This document shows, one piece after another, positions 9,092-18,209 of a DNA stretch of 63,486 nt (its first letter is position 1; each line of letters opens with the position of its first letter). Position numbers and translations under genes: made by a program. Where the stretch lies: positions 157,305-220,790 of the forward strand of contig JAKVCV010000001.1 of NCBI GenBank assembly GCA_022448945.1, in the 5' to 3' direction. The DNA is from Saprospiraceae bacterium (GTDB taxonomy: Bacteria > Bacteroidota > Bacteroidia > Chitinophagales > Saprospiraceae). The notes below the pieces were generated by a model. That model made no database searches, was not told the DNA's origin, and was given only the letters and a program-made list of their open reading frames with translations.

Positions 9092-10747
9092 ATGAATTTT
9101 ATTATTAAAATAAAGCGTAAATTGACTATAGGGTTTATTGCCTTGTTAGGTATAGCTGGTATTTCCACAGAATTGAATGATTTTGAAATTGCTAAAAACC
9201 TGGAATTATTTTCTAATATTTATAGGGAACTTAATACCTATTATGTAGATGAAATTGATCCTGAGTATTTGATGGAATCAGGTTTAAATGCAATGTTAAA
9301 TAGTTTGGATCCATATACATCTTATATTCCTGCTGATGAAGTATCTCAATTTAGATCAACAATTACTGGTAAATATGGTGGTGTTGGGGCTTCAATCATT
9401 CAGGGAAAAAAAGCTGTGTTAATCTCATTACCATATGAAGGAGGGCCTGCACAACTTGCTGGTCTTGAAAGTGGAGATAAAATATTAGAAATTGATGGTG
9501 AAAACGTCATTGGAAATTCAATTAGGGAAATAAGTACAAAAATGCGTGGAACCCCTAATACTGAAGTTAGTATTAAAGTTGAACGTATCGGCAGACAAGA
9601 ACCAATTTCGATGAAATTGAAAAGACAAGAAATTAAAGTTAATAATATTCCTTTTTATAAAATGCTTGAGGGTAATATTGCTTATATTGTATTGAGTACA
9701 TTTTCAGAAAATGCTGGCAAAAATCTTGGTAATGTTCTCAATAAACTTAAAGAAGAAAATATTGTTGATGGTGTGATTCTTGATTTGAGGGGGAATACAG
9801 GTGGCTTGTTAATTGAAGCTGTAAATGTTGCAAATGTTTTTCTCGATAAAGGATCGATGATTGTACAAACAAAAGGAAGAAATAAAGATCGTCAACATGT
9901 TTTCCGTACTTTAAATCCTTCAGTTGACAATAAGATTCCTGTCTGCATAATGATAAATAATGCTTCTGCTTCCGCTTCAGAAATTGTGGCAGGTTCTATT
10001 CAGGATTTAGATAGAGGTGTAATCGTTGGTCAACGCTCATATGGAAAAGGATTGGTCCAAAACACTAAAGATTTAAGTTTTGGAGCAAAAGTAAAACTAA
10101 CAACTGCTCGATATTATATTCCTAGTGGAAGATGTATACAATCATTACAATATAAGGATGGTCAACCATATCAGATAGCAGATTCATTAAGAAACAGCTT
10201 TAAAACAAAAGGGGGGCGCTTTGTATATGATGGTGGAGGCATTAAACCTGATATTGAAATAGATAATAAACCTTTTTTGAAAATAGTTAAAAAACTCAAT
10301 TCAGAATTATTCCTTTTTGATTATGCTTCTGAGTACAAATTAAATCATGATACTATTGCCAGATCAGGTCAATTTCAATTAACAGACACAGATTTTGAAC
10401 AATTTCTTAAATTCCTAGACCAGAAGGGTTATGTGTATAAGACCGAGACAGAGCAGATGTTAGATACTTTACAATTAATAGCTAGAAAAGAGAAATATAT
10501 AGATGGTCTAAAGAATGAATTAGATGCAATAAAAAGTGTTTTTAAGAATTCTAAGCATCGTGAATTAATCAACCAAAAAGATAGGATATTACATCTTTTA
10601 CAAAGACATATTGCTAGTCGTTATTATTATCAAAAAGGCTCTATTGAAGCTGGATTAGAAAATGATGTCGAATTAAATAGAGCTCAAAATATTCTTATTA
10701 ATAAAATAGAGTATGAAAAGTTATTGAGTATTAATCAAGTCGATTAA
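9092..10747 (+). CDS. S41 C-terminal processing peptidase (tandem copy 2)
   Basis: Also 551 residues with the same layout: N-terminal hydrophobic segment, helical part (YVDEIDPEYLM, LDPYTSYIP), PDZ, S41 core and helical tail. The catalytic pair is intact, with S294 in SASASE and K319 in SYGKG. The PDZ opening reads GGVGASI, closer to the usual form than GWDGIGVEL in copy 1, so the two probably bind different C-termini. It is cotranscribed with copy 1 (22-bp spacing). The two are clear paralogues by length, motif order and extended identity (for example AKYYIPSGRC against ARYYIPSGRC). No terminator is obvious before the next gene 170 bp away. Confidence 0.93.
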   Translation: MNFIIKIKRKLTIGFIALLGIAGISTELNDFEIAKNLELFSNIYRELNTYYVDEIDPEYLMESGLNAMLNSLDPYTSYIPADEVSQFRSTITGKYGGVGASIIQGKKAVLISLPYEGGPAQLAGLESGDKILEIDGENVIGNSIREISTKMRGTPNTEVSIKVERIGRQEPISMKLKRQEIKVNNIPFYKMLEGNIAYIVLSTFSENAGKNLGNVLNKLKEENIVDGVILDLRGNTGGLLIEAVNVANVFLDKGSMIVQTKGRNKDRQHVFRTLNPSVDNKIPVCIMINNASASASEIVAGSIQDLDRGVIVGQRSYGKGLVQNTKDLSFGAKVKLTTARYYIPSGRCIQSLQYKDGQPYQIADSLRNSFKTKGGRFVYDGGGIKPDIEIDNKPFLKIVKKLNSELFLFDYASEYKLNHDTIARSGQFQLTDTDFEQFLKFLDQKGYVYKTETEQMLDTLQLIARKEKYIDGLKNELDAIKSVFKNSKHRELINQKDRILHLLQRHIASRYYYQKGSIEAGLENDVELNRAQNILINKIEYEKLLSINQVD

Positions 10748-10918
10748 TAATAAAAAATTTTAAAATTTATATCCCATTTCTGTTCCTTTATTTTAGATAA
10801 AAAACTCGTTTTTTTTCTATAAATTATATTAAACAAATATTATTTTAACTTAAATTAAAAGTTCTAATAAAATAATAAGAGTAGCAGTTTATATCATAAG
10901 AAAAATTATATTGCATTT

Positions 10919-11485
10919 ATGAGACTAAGTACCCGGTTAGGTTTAATGGGCGGGTTTTTGTCCATGCTTTTTATAACTATTTTATACATTACCAACTCGA
11001 ACCTTTTAATCATTGGTTATGAGCGGTTTACTTTGCTAATATTTTTGGCAACTATGGTGTATGGTGTGCTTCAGCAAAGACAAACTAATTTGTCACCAAA
11101 TAAAATTGAGGATCTACTCGGGCATCAAGAGATGCAAAAAGTTTATAATAATGATTTTGCTTCTTTTGGAGAATTATTGAAATTGGGTTTTAAAATCTAT
11201 GTTATTGGTTTTTTTATTAGATTTTTATTTATTTATTTCCTTTTCAATTATTACGACACCCAACTTATTGAAATGTATAAGGAAGTAAATGAAAGAATTT
11301 TTATTGAATTCAAGAACCCGAAAGATACTGAATTAATTTTTCAACAGAAGTTAAATGATTATCGAGCTGGAAATTTTGCACCGAGTTTTAAGAATTTTCT
11401 GGGGATTGCTATAGAATTAATTATTGGCTTTATAATGGCTTTTTTTATAGCGCTTTTGTTTAATAGAAATCAACCTGATTATTAA
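10919..11485 (+). CDS. DUF4199-type membrane protein (copy 1)
   Basis: 188 residues with two N-terminal transmembrane segments, one near residues 95-110 and one near the C-terminus, and a charged extramembrane part (KEVNERIFIEFKNPKD) between the last two. This matches the layout of the DUF4199 family common in Bacteroidota, whose function is unknown. The next gene, 12 bp away, is a relative, followed by a GT2 glycosyltransferase and an RDD protein, a frequent neighbourhood for this family. The DUF4199 call rests on layout and context more than on a sharp motif. Confidence 0.65.
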   Translation: MRLSTRLGLMGGFLSMLFITILYITNSNLLIIGYERFTLLIFLATMVYGVLQQRQTNLSPNKIEDLLGHQEMQKVYNNDFASFGELLKLGFKIYVIGFFIRFLFIYFLFNYYDTQLIEMYKEVNERIFIEFKNPKDTELIFQQKLNDYRAGNFAPSFKNFLGIAIELIIGFIMAFFIALLFNRNQPDY

Positions 11486-11497
11486 TAAGTTATAATT

Positions 11498-12058
11498 ATG
11501 ACTTTACTTTTTAAAACATTTAAAATTGCCTCTATTGGTGGTGTCTGCTATATTTTAGGTCGTTTTTTTATTCATAAGGCTGGATTGGATTATACAACTG
11601 CTTCTGATTGGTTGTTTCGTGTCCTGATGGTTGTTGTAGTGTCTTTTTCTATTCTTAGGTTCAAGGCGTCAAAACTGGGATATTTAAGTTTTAGAGATGG
11701 ATTTTCTATTGGAGGATTTACTACTATTTTTTTAGCTTTTTATATTGCTTTTGGAACTTGGTTTTTTGTTAACTATATTAATCCTTTATATACACAGGGA
11801 GTTGAAAAAAGCTATAGGAAAATGCAATATAAATCAATGATGGAGCAATATGTGTATAAAAACTGGAATAAGAAAGATACCATCACTCAAGGTGCTATAG
11901 ATACTGTACAGCATGGGCTTGATATGTATATTGAAAAAACAAAATTTTATTTTACTTTAAAAGGTCAGGTGTTTATTAATGGTATCTACAGTTTAATATG
12001 GGGTGTCGTTATATCGCTAACTGTTTCTTTGATGACCCGAAAAGTAAAGGAAGAATGA
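11498..12058 (+). CDS. DUF4199-type membrane protein (copy 2)
   Basis: 186 residues with four predicted membrane segments. The loop YLSFRDGFSIGGFTT between the second and third is typical of DUF4199 proteins (SFxxGFxxG). A charged periplasmic or cytosolic stretch lies at about residues 105-150. It starts 12 bp after copy 1 and 87 bp before the glycosyltransferase. The function is not established; a link with membrane-bound sugar transfer is inferred only from the conserved neighbours. Confidence 0.7.
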   Translation: MTLLFKTFKIASIGGVCYILGRFFIHKAGLDYTTASDWLFRVLMVVVVSFSILRFKASKLGYLSFRDGFSIGGFTTIFLAFYIAFGTWFFVNYINPLYTQGVEKSYRKMQYKSMMEQYVYKNWNKKDTITQGAIDTVQHGLDMYIEKTKFYFTLKGQVFINGIYSLIWGVVISLTVSLMTRKVKEE

Positions 12059-12145
12059 GATATTTAGGAAGTATCGATTTTAGTTCTTATTTTTATTTCT
12101 GTGGACAAAAATCATTTTAAATAATTTAGTACCCAAAAAAATATT

Positions 12146-13201
12146 ATGCATTTAGATCTATCTATTGTAATTCCATTATTGAATGAAAGAGATTCTTTGC
12201 CAGAACTTGAAGAATGGATACATAATGTGATGGAAAAGAATAAATTCTCATATGAAATTATTTTTGTTGATGATGGTAGCACAGATAATTCCTGGGAGAT
12301 TATTGAAGACTTAGCCAATAAAAATTCCAATGTAAAAGGTATTAAGTTTCGAAGAAACTATGGTAAATCTGCAGGTTTAAATGAAGGGTTTAAGGCTGCT
12401 AATGGTAATGTTGTTTTTACTATGGATGCCGACCTCCAAGATTCGCCTGATGAATTACCAGAAATGTATCGGATGGTTGTTGAAGATGGCTTTGATTTAG
12501 TCTCTGGATGGAAACAAAAAAGATTTGATTCTTTTTTGAAAAACAATTCTAGTAAGTTATATAATTGGGTAACAAGAAAAATGTCAGGAATACAACTACA
12601 TGGCTTCAACTGTGGTTTAAAAGCATATCGGCACGATTTGGTTAAAAGTATTGAGATTTTTGGTGAAATGCATCGCTATGTTCCAGTGATTGCTTATAAT
12701 GAAGGATTTCGTAAGATAGGGGAAAAATCAGTTAAACATCAGGCTAGACCATATGGAAAAAGTAAGTTTGGTATTTCCAGATTTATTAGGGGCCCTCTTG
12801 ATCTTTTATCTATCATGTTTGTAACCAAATTTGGTAAACGCCCGATGCATTTTTTCGGTTTGTGGGGATCTGTTCTATTTGTATTGGGTTTCATCTCAGC
12901 TTTTTTCATTGGTGTGAATAAATTACACTATCTCAATTCAGGCCTACATGCTCCTCGTGTAACAGATACACCTTTTTTCTTTATTGCATTGACGTGTATG
13001 ATTTTGGGATCCCAACTGTTTATGTCTGGTTTTTTGGCGGATTTAATTTTAAGGAATGCACCAACCAGAAATAAATATGGGATATCAAAAGTTTTGGGAC
13101 TGCATAGCGATGACATTAATCTTTTTGAGAAAAAGTCTAATTTAGGTTCTATAGTAGAGGAATCCTCCAAAAATCTCTCATCAAAGAATAAACAGGATTA
13201 G
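12146..13201 (+). CDS. GT2 family glycosyltransferase, dolichol-phosphate-mannose-synthase-like
   Basis: 351 residues. The N-terminal GT-A domain has SIVIPLLNERDSL, the nucleotide-binding VDDGSTDNS and MDADLQDSPDE with the DxD metal site. Two transmembrane helices near residues 235-260 and 275-305 anchor the C-terminus. This layout is that of GtrB/DPM1-type enzymes, which transfer a sugar from a nucleotide donor to a polyprenyl phosphate carrier in the inner membrane. The next gene starts 3 bp after the stop. Donor sugar and acceptor cannot be told from sequence. The lipid-linked sugar could feed surface glycan or protein O-glycan assembly, which is inference. Confidence 0.9.
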   Translation: MHLDLSIVIPLLNERDSLPELEEWIHNVMEKNKFSYEIIFVDDGSTDNSWEIIEDLANKNSNVKGIKFRRNYGKSAGLNEGFKAANGNVVFTMDADLQDSPDELPEMYRMVVEDGFDLVSGWKQKRFDSFLKNNSSKLYNWVTRKMSGIQLHGFNCGLKAYRHDLVKSIEIFGEMHRYVPVIAYNEGFRKIGEKSVKHQARPYGKSKFGISRFIRGPLDLLSIMFVTKFGKRPMHFFGLWGSVLFVLGFISAFFIGVNKLHYLNSGLHAPRVTDTPFFFIALTCMILGSQLFMSGFLADLILRNAPTRNKYGISKVLGLHSDDINLFEKKSNLGSIVEESSKNLSSKNKQD

Positions 13202-13204
13202 TGA

Positions 13205-13663
13205 ATGGATCGTGAATTGCTCGATGATTTATCCTATTTAGATCGGAAATCTGAATTTGTTTACGTTGGTTTTTGGACCAGATTACTAGCAAATTTTTTA
13301 GACCTATTATCTTTTTCTTTTTTATTTTTATTTATTGGCTTGATAATAGCTATGCTTGGACTAATAATACCTGAAAATTTAACGGAACTTATTATAAGAG
13401 TTTTTATTGTTGCCCTTTATATATTATATTTTCCAGTCCTTGAAAGTAGTAATGAACAAGCTACTTTTGGTAAGCGTGCATTAAACATTATAGTTGTAGA
13501 TGAGCAAGGTCAACGCATTAGTTTTTCACGTGCCCTTTGCAGATTTCTGTTAAAGTTTTTTTCATGGAGTATGTTCTTTTTAGGTTTTATCATGATAGCA
13601 TTTACCAATAAAAAACAAGGGTTACATGATTTACTTTCAGGCTGCATGGTTGTACGCAAATAA
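13205..13663 (+). CDS. RDD family membrane protein
   Basis: 152 residues. The family signature is present as FWTRLLANFLDLL near residues 22-34, with R, the aligned A and D. Three to four hydrophobic helices follow, with the conserved EQATFGKRALNIIVVD between them and a final FTNKKQGLHDLLSG. RDD proteins are small integral membrane proteins of mostly unknown role; some are linked to sodium or osmotic tolerance. It starts 3 bp after the glycosyltransferase stop, so it is translated from the same mRNA. Confidence 0.85.
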   Translation: MDRELLDDLSYLDRKSEFVYVGFWTRLLANFLDLLSFSFLFLFIGLIIAMLGLIIPENLTELIIRVFIVALYILYFPVLESSNEQATFGKRALNIIVVDEQGQRISFSRALCRFLLKFFSWSMFFLGFIMIAFTNKKQGLHDLLSGCMVVRK

Positions 13664-13708
13664 TTATAGATATCCATATTTCGCTTGATTATTAATCTAT
13701 AATAAAAG

Positions 13709-14746
13709 ATGAGTAAAAGCATAGACAAAATTGTCCAGTTAGATGCCCTGAGAGCAATAGCTGTTTTTATGGTTATTTTTTTTCATTTCTTGCCTGGTCA
13801 TTATATTGAATTGGGTAGTTTCGCTTTTGGGATTTATGGAGTAGAAATTTTCTTTGCAATCTCTGGGTTTTTAATAACTCTTATTCTATTAGAGCAAAAA
13901 GGAAAATCCAATCTTAGACTGCTTACATATAAGAATTTTATCATAAAAAGAGTATTACGACTTTTTCCGATTCAATATCTCCTATTGTTTTTTTTTAGTT
14001 TTTTGTCGTACCATGGCCATATTCTTTGGTTGGAAGGTGAATGGATTTATTACTATTCTTACTGCACAAATATATTGTTTTATACAGATGGTTGGAGAAG
14101 TATACAACTCAATCACCTATGGTCACTTGCAGTAGAGGAGCAATTTTATTTGTTTTGGCCTTTGGTCATTTTATTTTTGCCTGCCAAAAAAGAATGGATT
14201 GCTATGGTCGTGTTAATTTTTATTGCTCTTTATTCCAAGATTTTTATTGTTCACGAAAATCTGAGAGTAGCTACATTTTATCATTTTGATACATTATGTG
14301 GTGGTGGGTTAATGGCATATCTTATAAAATATAAAGATGGATTAAAAACAGTAATTAAAAACAAAAGCAATGTCATTTTAATATTTATTGTAACTTGCCT
14401 TTTATTATTAGCAGTATTAACGAACCAATCTATCTTTTACCCTATTTTGGTATCTATTGTTGCAATATCTCTCGTCCTCCTTTGTTATTCAGATATTAGT
14501 GGTATTGTAGGTCATATCTTAAATAACCATTTTCTTCAATATTTCGGCAAAATTAGCTATGGACTCTATCTTTATCACAAGTTTATTCCTTTTTATTTTG
14601 GAAGAATTTTAGAAAAATTAAACCTTTCATTATCAAGTGGTTCAATGCTTGTTATTTCTTTATGTATTACTATTGTTCTTGCAATGTTATCCTATCATTT
14701 TATTGAAATTAGATTTTTGAAGCATAAAGAAAAATTCGATTTTTAG
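13709..14746 (+). CDS. Acyltransferase 3 family membrane protein (OafA/YrhL-like)
   Basis: 345 residues, almost entirely hydrophobic with about ten membrane helices. Family signatures are LDALRAIAVFMVIFFH near the N-terminus (R and H needed for acyl transfer), EIFFAISGFLI, and NHLWSLAVEEQFYLFWP in the middle. These enzymes O-acetylate or otherwise O-acylate surface polysaccharides and lipids at the inner membrane. It sits 45 bp after the RDD gene and ends the DUF4199-GT2-RDD run. The acceptor is unknown; the nearby glycosyltransferase and the rhamnose genes fit a cell-surface glycan. Confidence 0.9.
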   Translation: MSKSIDKIVQLDALRAIAVFMVIFFHFLPGHYIELGSFAFGIYGVEIFFAISGFLITLILLEQKGKSNLRLLTYKNFIIKRVLRLFPIQYLLLFFFSFLSYHGHILWLEGEWIYYYSYCTNILFYTDGWRSIQLNHLWSLAVEEQFYLFWPLVILFLPAKKEWIAMVVLIFIALYSKIFIVHENLRVATFYHFDTLCGGGLMAYLIKYKDGLKTVIKNKSNVILIFIVTCLLLLAVLTNQSIFYPILVSIVAISLVLLCYSDISGIVGHILNNHFLQYFGKISYGLYLYHKFIPFYFGRILEKLNLSLSSGSMLVISLCITIVLAMLSYHFIEIRFLKHKEKFDF

Positions 14747-14845
14747 GTCATTATTATTAAAATTACTAATTTGAAGCATCATCAATTTATTAAATAACTT
14801 TATTTATGTTCTGGATTCTAAATAAAGAGTAAAATAGGAGAGTTT

Positions 14846-14877
14846 AGCTGGTCATCCTTTAGGAGGCTTTTTGTTTT
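14846..14877 (+). terminator. Possible weak terminator after the acyltransferase
   Basis: A short interrupted hairpin (AGCT and TCC on the left, GGA and GGCT on the right, with a 5-nt left bulge) is followed by TTTTTGTTTT. It lies 100 bp after the stop codon. The bulge makes it uncertain. Confidence 0.35.
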
Positions 14878-14992
14878 AACGTTAAGATTTTTTTATTTTT
14901 AAATAAATTTCAAATAATAAAATGTAAAACAATCAGAACTGTTTGAAAAAAATAAAAATGATATTAATATATCCAATAATTAAATCAATATA

Positions 14993-15568
14993 ATGTTAAT
15001 ACCTAAAATTGAATCAATAATTAAGGCAAGTATTAAAACTAAGGAACTCTTAGTAGATGACAAATCTTTGCTAAATACTATAGAATTAGTAACAGAAGTT
15101 TGTATTAAGGCATTTAGATCTGACAAACAAATACTATTTGGAGGAAATGGAGGTTCTGCCGCAGATGCACAACATTTGGCTGCAGAGTTTTCTGGGAGAT
15201 TTTACAAAGATAGAGATCCTCTTAATGCCGAGGCATTGCATGTAAATACTTCTTATATTACTGCAGTAGCAAATGATTATTCTTACGACGATATTTATTC
15301 TCATATCATAAGAGCAAAAGGGCGTAAAGGGGATATTTTATTTGCAATATCCACATCAGGAAATTCTATTAATATTATTAAGGCCATTCAGCAGGCAAAA
15401 AAACAAGGTATGATAACTATAGGTATGACAGGTATTACTGGTGGTCAAATGAAAAACATGTGTGATTATCTCATTAATGTACCCTCCAATGATACTCCTA
15501 GAATACAAGAAACACATATTGTAGTCGGGCATATCATCTGTGAATTAGTAGAAGCCCGTTTATTTTAG
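14993..15568 (+). CDS. gmhA: Sedoheptulose-7-phosphate isomerase (SIS domain)
   Basis: 191 residues. A phosphoheptose isomerase that makes D-glycero-D-manno-heptose 7-phosphate, the first step to ADP- or GDP-heptose. The SIS fold shows FGGNGGSAADAQHLAAEF near residue 45, the phosphate loop ISTSGNS, and the family ending TPRIQETHIVVGHIICELVE, with the catalytic Glu and His. No other heptose gene (gmhB, hldE) is in this window. It converges on rfbD with an 8-bp gap. A heptose-containing lipopolysaccharide or surface glycan is implied. Other SIS proteins of this size are unlikely given how closely the motifs match. Confidence 0.9.
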   Translation: MLIPKIESIIKASIKTKELLVDDKSLLNTIELVTEVCIKAFRSDKQILFGGNGGSAADAQHLAAEFSGRFYKDRDPLNAEALHVNTSYITAVANDYSYDDIYSHIIRAKGRKGDILFAISTSGNSINIIKAIQQAKKQGMITIGMTGITGGQMKNMCDYLINVPSNDTPRIQETHIVVGHIICELVEARLF

Positions 15569-15576
15569 GTTAAGTT

Positions 15577-16428
15577 TTATAATAGCTTTAAGCAAGACTT
15601 CAATGAATCTCTCCAATGAGGAATAATTAAACCGAATGTTGTTTTAATTTTGGTTTTGTTGAGTAAACTGAAATGGGGTCTTTTTGCAGGAGTAGGGTAG
15701 TCTGAGGTTTCAATGGGGCTTGTATTACATTGAATTCCTTTAAGTTCAAAAATTGCTCTTGCAAAATCATACCAAGAGCATACACCCTCGTTACTATAAT
15801 GATAAATACCATTGAATTTTAACGGGTTAATTGATATAATATCCAAAATTGCTTTTGCCAAATCTCTTGCATAGGTAGGACTCCCTATTTGATCAAAAAT
15901 GACAGTCAATTTATCTCTTTCCTTGCCTAATCTCAACATGGTTTTCACAAAGTTGTTACCATAAGAAGAATAGACCCATGAAGTTCGAATTACAATGGTT
16001 TCTGTATTATATTTTAATGATGCTAAATCACCATCTAATTTCGTTTTAGCATAAATACCTTGAGGGTTTGTTAGATCATTTTCTTTAAAAGGAGTATTTT
16101 GATCATTATGGTATACATAATCAGTAGAAATTTGTATAAACCTAACTTTGTTTTTGGAGCAGGCAATTGCGAGGTTTTTTGCACCAGTTACATTGACTAG
16201 ACTTGCATTTTTTGCATCTGTTTCAGCTTTATCAACGGCAGTATATGCAGCACAGTTTATACAGTAATTAAAACAATTTGATGAAAAAAAATCCTCTACA
16301 GCAACAAGATCTGTAATATCCAGATCATCTTTATCTACAAAAACAAAAGAAAAGTTTTTGTATGACTCTGCCAAAAAAATTAATTCACTACCTACTTGTC
16401 CATATGATCCGGTAACTAGAATATTCAT
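15577..16428 (-). CDS. rfbD: dTDP-4-dehydrorhamnose reductase
   Basis: 283 residues. Last step of dTDP-L-rhamnose synthesis: NADPH-dependent reduction of dTDP-4-dehydro-L-rhamnose in the cytoplasm. The Rossmann motif VTGSYGQVGSEL is at the N-terminus, the catalytic STDYVY and YAKTK (Tyr-x-x-x-Lys) are in the middle, and RTSWVYSSYGNNFV follows. It begins 9 bp after the stop of rfbC and is cotranscribed with it. The genes for the first two steps (rfbA, rfbB) are not in the window, so they must lie elsewhere. Confidence 0.95.
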   Translation of the reverse strand: MNILVTGSYGQVGSELIFLAESYKNFSFVFVDKDDLDITDLVAVEDFFSSNCFNYCINCAAYTAVDKAETDAKNASLVNVTGAKNLAIACSKNKVRFIQISTDYVYHNDQNTPFKENDLTNPQGIYAKTKLDGDLASLKYNTETIVIRTSWVYSSYGNNFVKTMLRLGKERDKLTVIFDQIGSPTYARDLAKAILDIISINPLKFNGIYHYSNEGVCSWYDFARAIFELKGIQCNTSPIETSDYPTPAKRPHFSLLNKTKIKTTFGLIIPHWRDSLKSCLKLL

Positions 16429-16437
16429 TATTAATTT

Positions 16438-16995
16438 TTAGTTAAACGAAAAAGTTCCTCTATGTTCTCCCAAAACAGGTAACAACTTATCTTTCTCTGA
16501 TAGAATAACATCGTTGAGGTCAACCTTCCAGTCTATATTTAATTGAGGGTCGTTATATAAAATGCCACCTTCACTTTCTTTGTTAAAAAAGTTATCACAT
16601 TTATAGAAAAATTCTGCAGTTTCAGTTAAAACTACATAACCATGAGCAAAACCTCTTGGAACAAATAATTGTCTTTTATTTTCTAAACTGAGTTCTATGC
16701 TGAAATGTTTACCATAGGTAGGTGACCCTTCTCTAAGATCTACAACCACGTCCAGTACAGAACCTTCTATAACTCTAACCAATTTACCTTGAGCATGTTC
16801 ACCTATTTGATAATGAAGTCCACGTAGAACCCCATATGTCGAACGAGCCTGATTGTCTTGAACATAAGGTTTATTAATACCTGCAGCCTTGAAACTGTTC
16901 AAATTATAACTTTCGTAAAAATACCCCCGATCATCTTCCCAAATATGTGGTTCAAAAATTGTAAGACCTGGAAATTCGGTTTCAATAAATGGCAT
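16438..16995 (-). CDS. rfbC: dTDP-4-dehydrorhamnose 3,5-epimerase
   Basis: 185 residues with a cupin fold. It epimerises C3 and C5 of dTDP-4-dehydro-6-deoxyglucose. Landmarks are FEPHIWEDDRGYFYESY, the catalytic-base segment RGLHYQ, VRVIEGSVLDVVVDLR and FVPRGFAHGYVVL. Length and start (MPFIETEFPGL) are standard. It is first of a two-gene operon with rfbD. The 136-bp gap upstream contains ACACGTGT at 17028-17035, a short palindrome of unknown meaning. Confidence 0.95.
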   Translation of the reverse strand: MPFIETEFPGLTIFEPHIWEDDRGYFYESYNLNSFKAAGINKPYVQDNQARSTYGVLRGLHYQIGEHAQGKLVRVIEGSVLDVVVDLREGSPTYGKHFSIELSLENKRQLFVPRGFAHGYVVLTETAEFFYKCDNFFNKESEGGILYNDPQLNIDWKVDLNDVILSEKDKLLPVLGEHRGTFSFN

Positions 16996-17131
16996 ATTGA
17001 GGTTAATTTTATGGTTATAAATTTATCACACGTGTAAATTAAAAAAATCAATTGTAAAATATAAAATGGGTATTTAATAAGTTACATATAGATCAATTTA
17101 TTTAAAAAATAATTTTAAGCATTTGGAGATT

Positions 17132-17992
17132 TTATTCGAAACATGAAAACTGATCTATAATAAAATCGATATAAAAGATTTCATAAGCCTGAAATCCCTT
17201 GTCAAAGCTAATTTTCACACGATCTATTTCTTCTTTCTTTAGTTTTTTTATGTCTTTTTTATTGATGGCAAAACTACACTCATACAACGTTGTGTTATCT
17301 TTTATTTGTGCTTCAGCACCCTGATAGGTCATTAAAGTATATTCGTTACCTTTCATAGAATATAGTATTAAGGGGGAATTTGATCTGATTCCACCAAATT
17401 TATATTTTGCTTCTTTACTGGCAACAATAAAGTTTATATTAAGGGCCATATTTCCACTAGAACTTTGACTCAAAAATCCTTCACAACGAATAAAATCATT
17501 TGATTTTAGAAATTTCCGATAATTTTTTGGAGTATAATTGAAAATAGTTTGCGCATACAAACCTCGTCTGTGAAAGCCTGTGAATTTATCAGTTACATCA
17601 AAAGCAAATTTGCATTTTTTTTCAATATCTGGGTGCGGTATATCATTGGCATCTATGTTTTCAGAAATAGCCAATAGTTTTAATTCATCTTCAATAGTTA
17701 ATATAAAACGTGCATTATTTTTTTGGACTTTCAGAGTTTTTTCTCTTTGTTTTTCTTTTTGTTCAACCAACTTTTTGTATTTTTTCCATGAATTGGTTTT
17801 ATTTTTTGAAGTGTTATTTGGGGTCTTCTTTTTTGAGTGTTCAGATATTTCTTCAACATTTACAATGCCATGATTTGGAGGTGTACTATCTTGTTGAATT
17901 AAACTTATATATGGTGTAGTGTTAATTGTTTCTGGAGGATTAGTATAATTTAATGAAATTAGTAACCCAAGAACGAAAAATAATTGACTCAT
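17132..17992 (-). CDS. Secreted protein of unknown function
   Basis: 286 residues. An N-terminal hydrophobic stretch acts as a probable signal peptide. A Ser/Asn/Lys-rich linker (about 45-70) and a very basic helical segment (about 68-95, KKYKKLVEQKEKQREK) lead to a globular C-terminal part of some 180 residues with alternating strands and two well-separated cysteines. I do not recognise the family. It stands alone between rfbC and a divergent prolyl oligopeptidase. Codon use looks like its neighbours. The basic segment after the signal peptide could act as an electrostatic anchor to the cell wall or DNA, which is speculation. Confidence 0.7.
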   Translation of the reverse strand: MSQLFFVLGLLISLNYTNPPETINTTPYISLIQQDSTPPNHGIVNVEEISEHSKKKTPNNTSKNKTNSWKKYKKLVEQKEKQREKTLKVQKNNARFILTIEDELKLLAISENIDANDIPHPDIEKKCKFAFDVTDKFTGFHRRGLYAQTIFNYTPKNYRKFLKSNDFIRCEGFLSQSSSGNMALNINFIVASKEAKYKFGGIRSNSPLILYSMKGNEYTLMTYQGAEAQIKDNTTLYECSFAINKKDIKKLKKEEIDRVKISFDKGFQAYEIFYIDFIIDQFSCFE

Positions 17993-18081
17993 ATAGATAA
18001 TTATATTAATGGTTCAATAAATTCACCTATTAGAAAGGTGTAAGAATAAATTACATTAACTGAATATCCGAAATTACATAC

Positions 18082-18089
18082 TATTTTTG
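18082..18089 (+). promoter_or_regulatory. TAnnTTTG-like -7 box upstream of the prolyl oligopeptidase
   Basis: TATTTTTG fits the Bacteroidota -7 consensus TAnnTTTG, 120 bp before the start codon. No TTG is found at the expected -33 spacing, so the call is weak. Confidence 0.25.
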
Positions 18090-18209
18090 TGATACCAAGG
18101 ATTAACTAGTAAATTGTATCAATAGTTTTCTATAATTGGCTTTATGCTCATTATATATACTATGATAAATAAAAAATGATTCATAATTTACATATTTTAT
18201 ATAATTACA

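Noticed and set aside
10760-10775. AT palindrome after the second S41 gene
   Set aside because: Simple A/T runs of this kind are expected in such AT-rich DNA; there is no stable stem.
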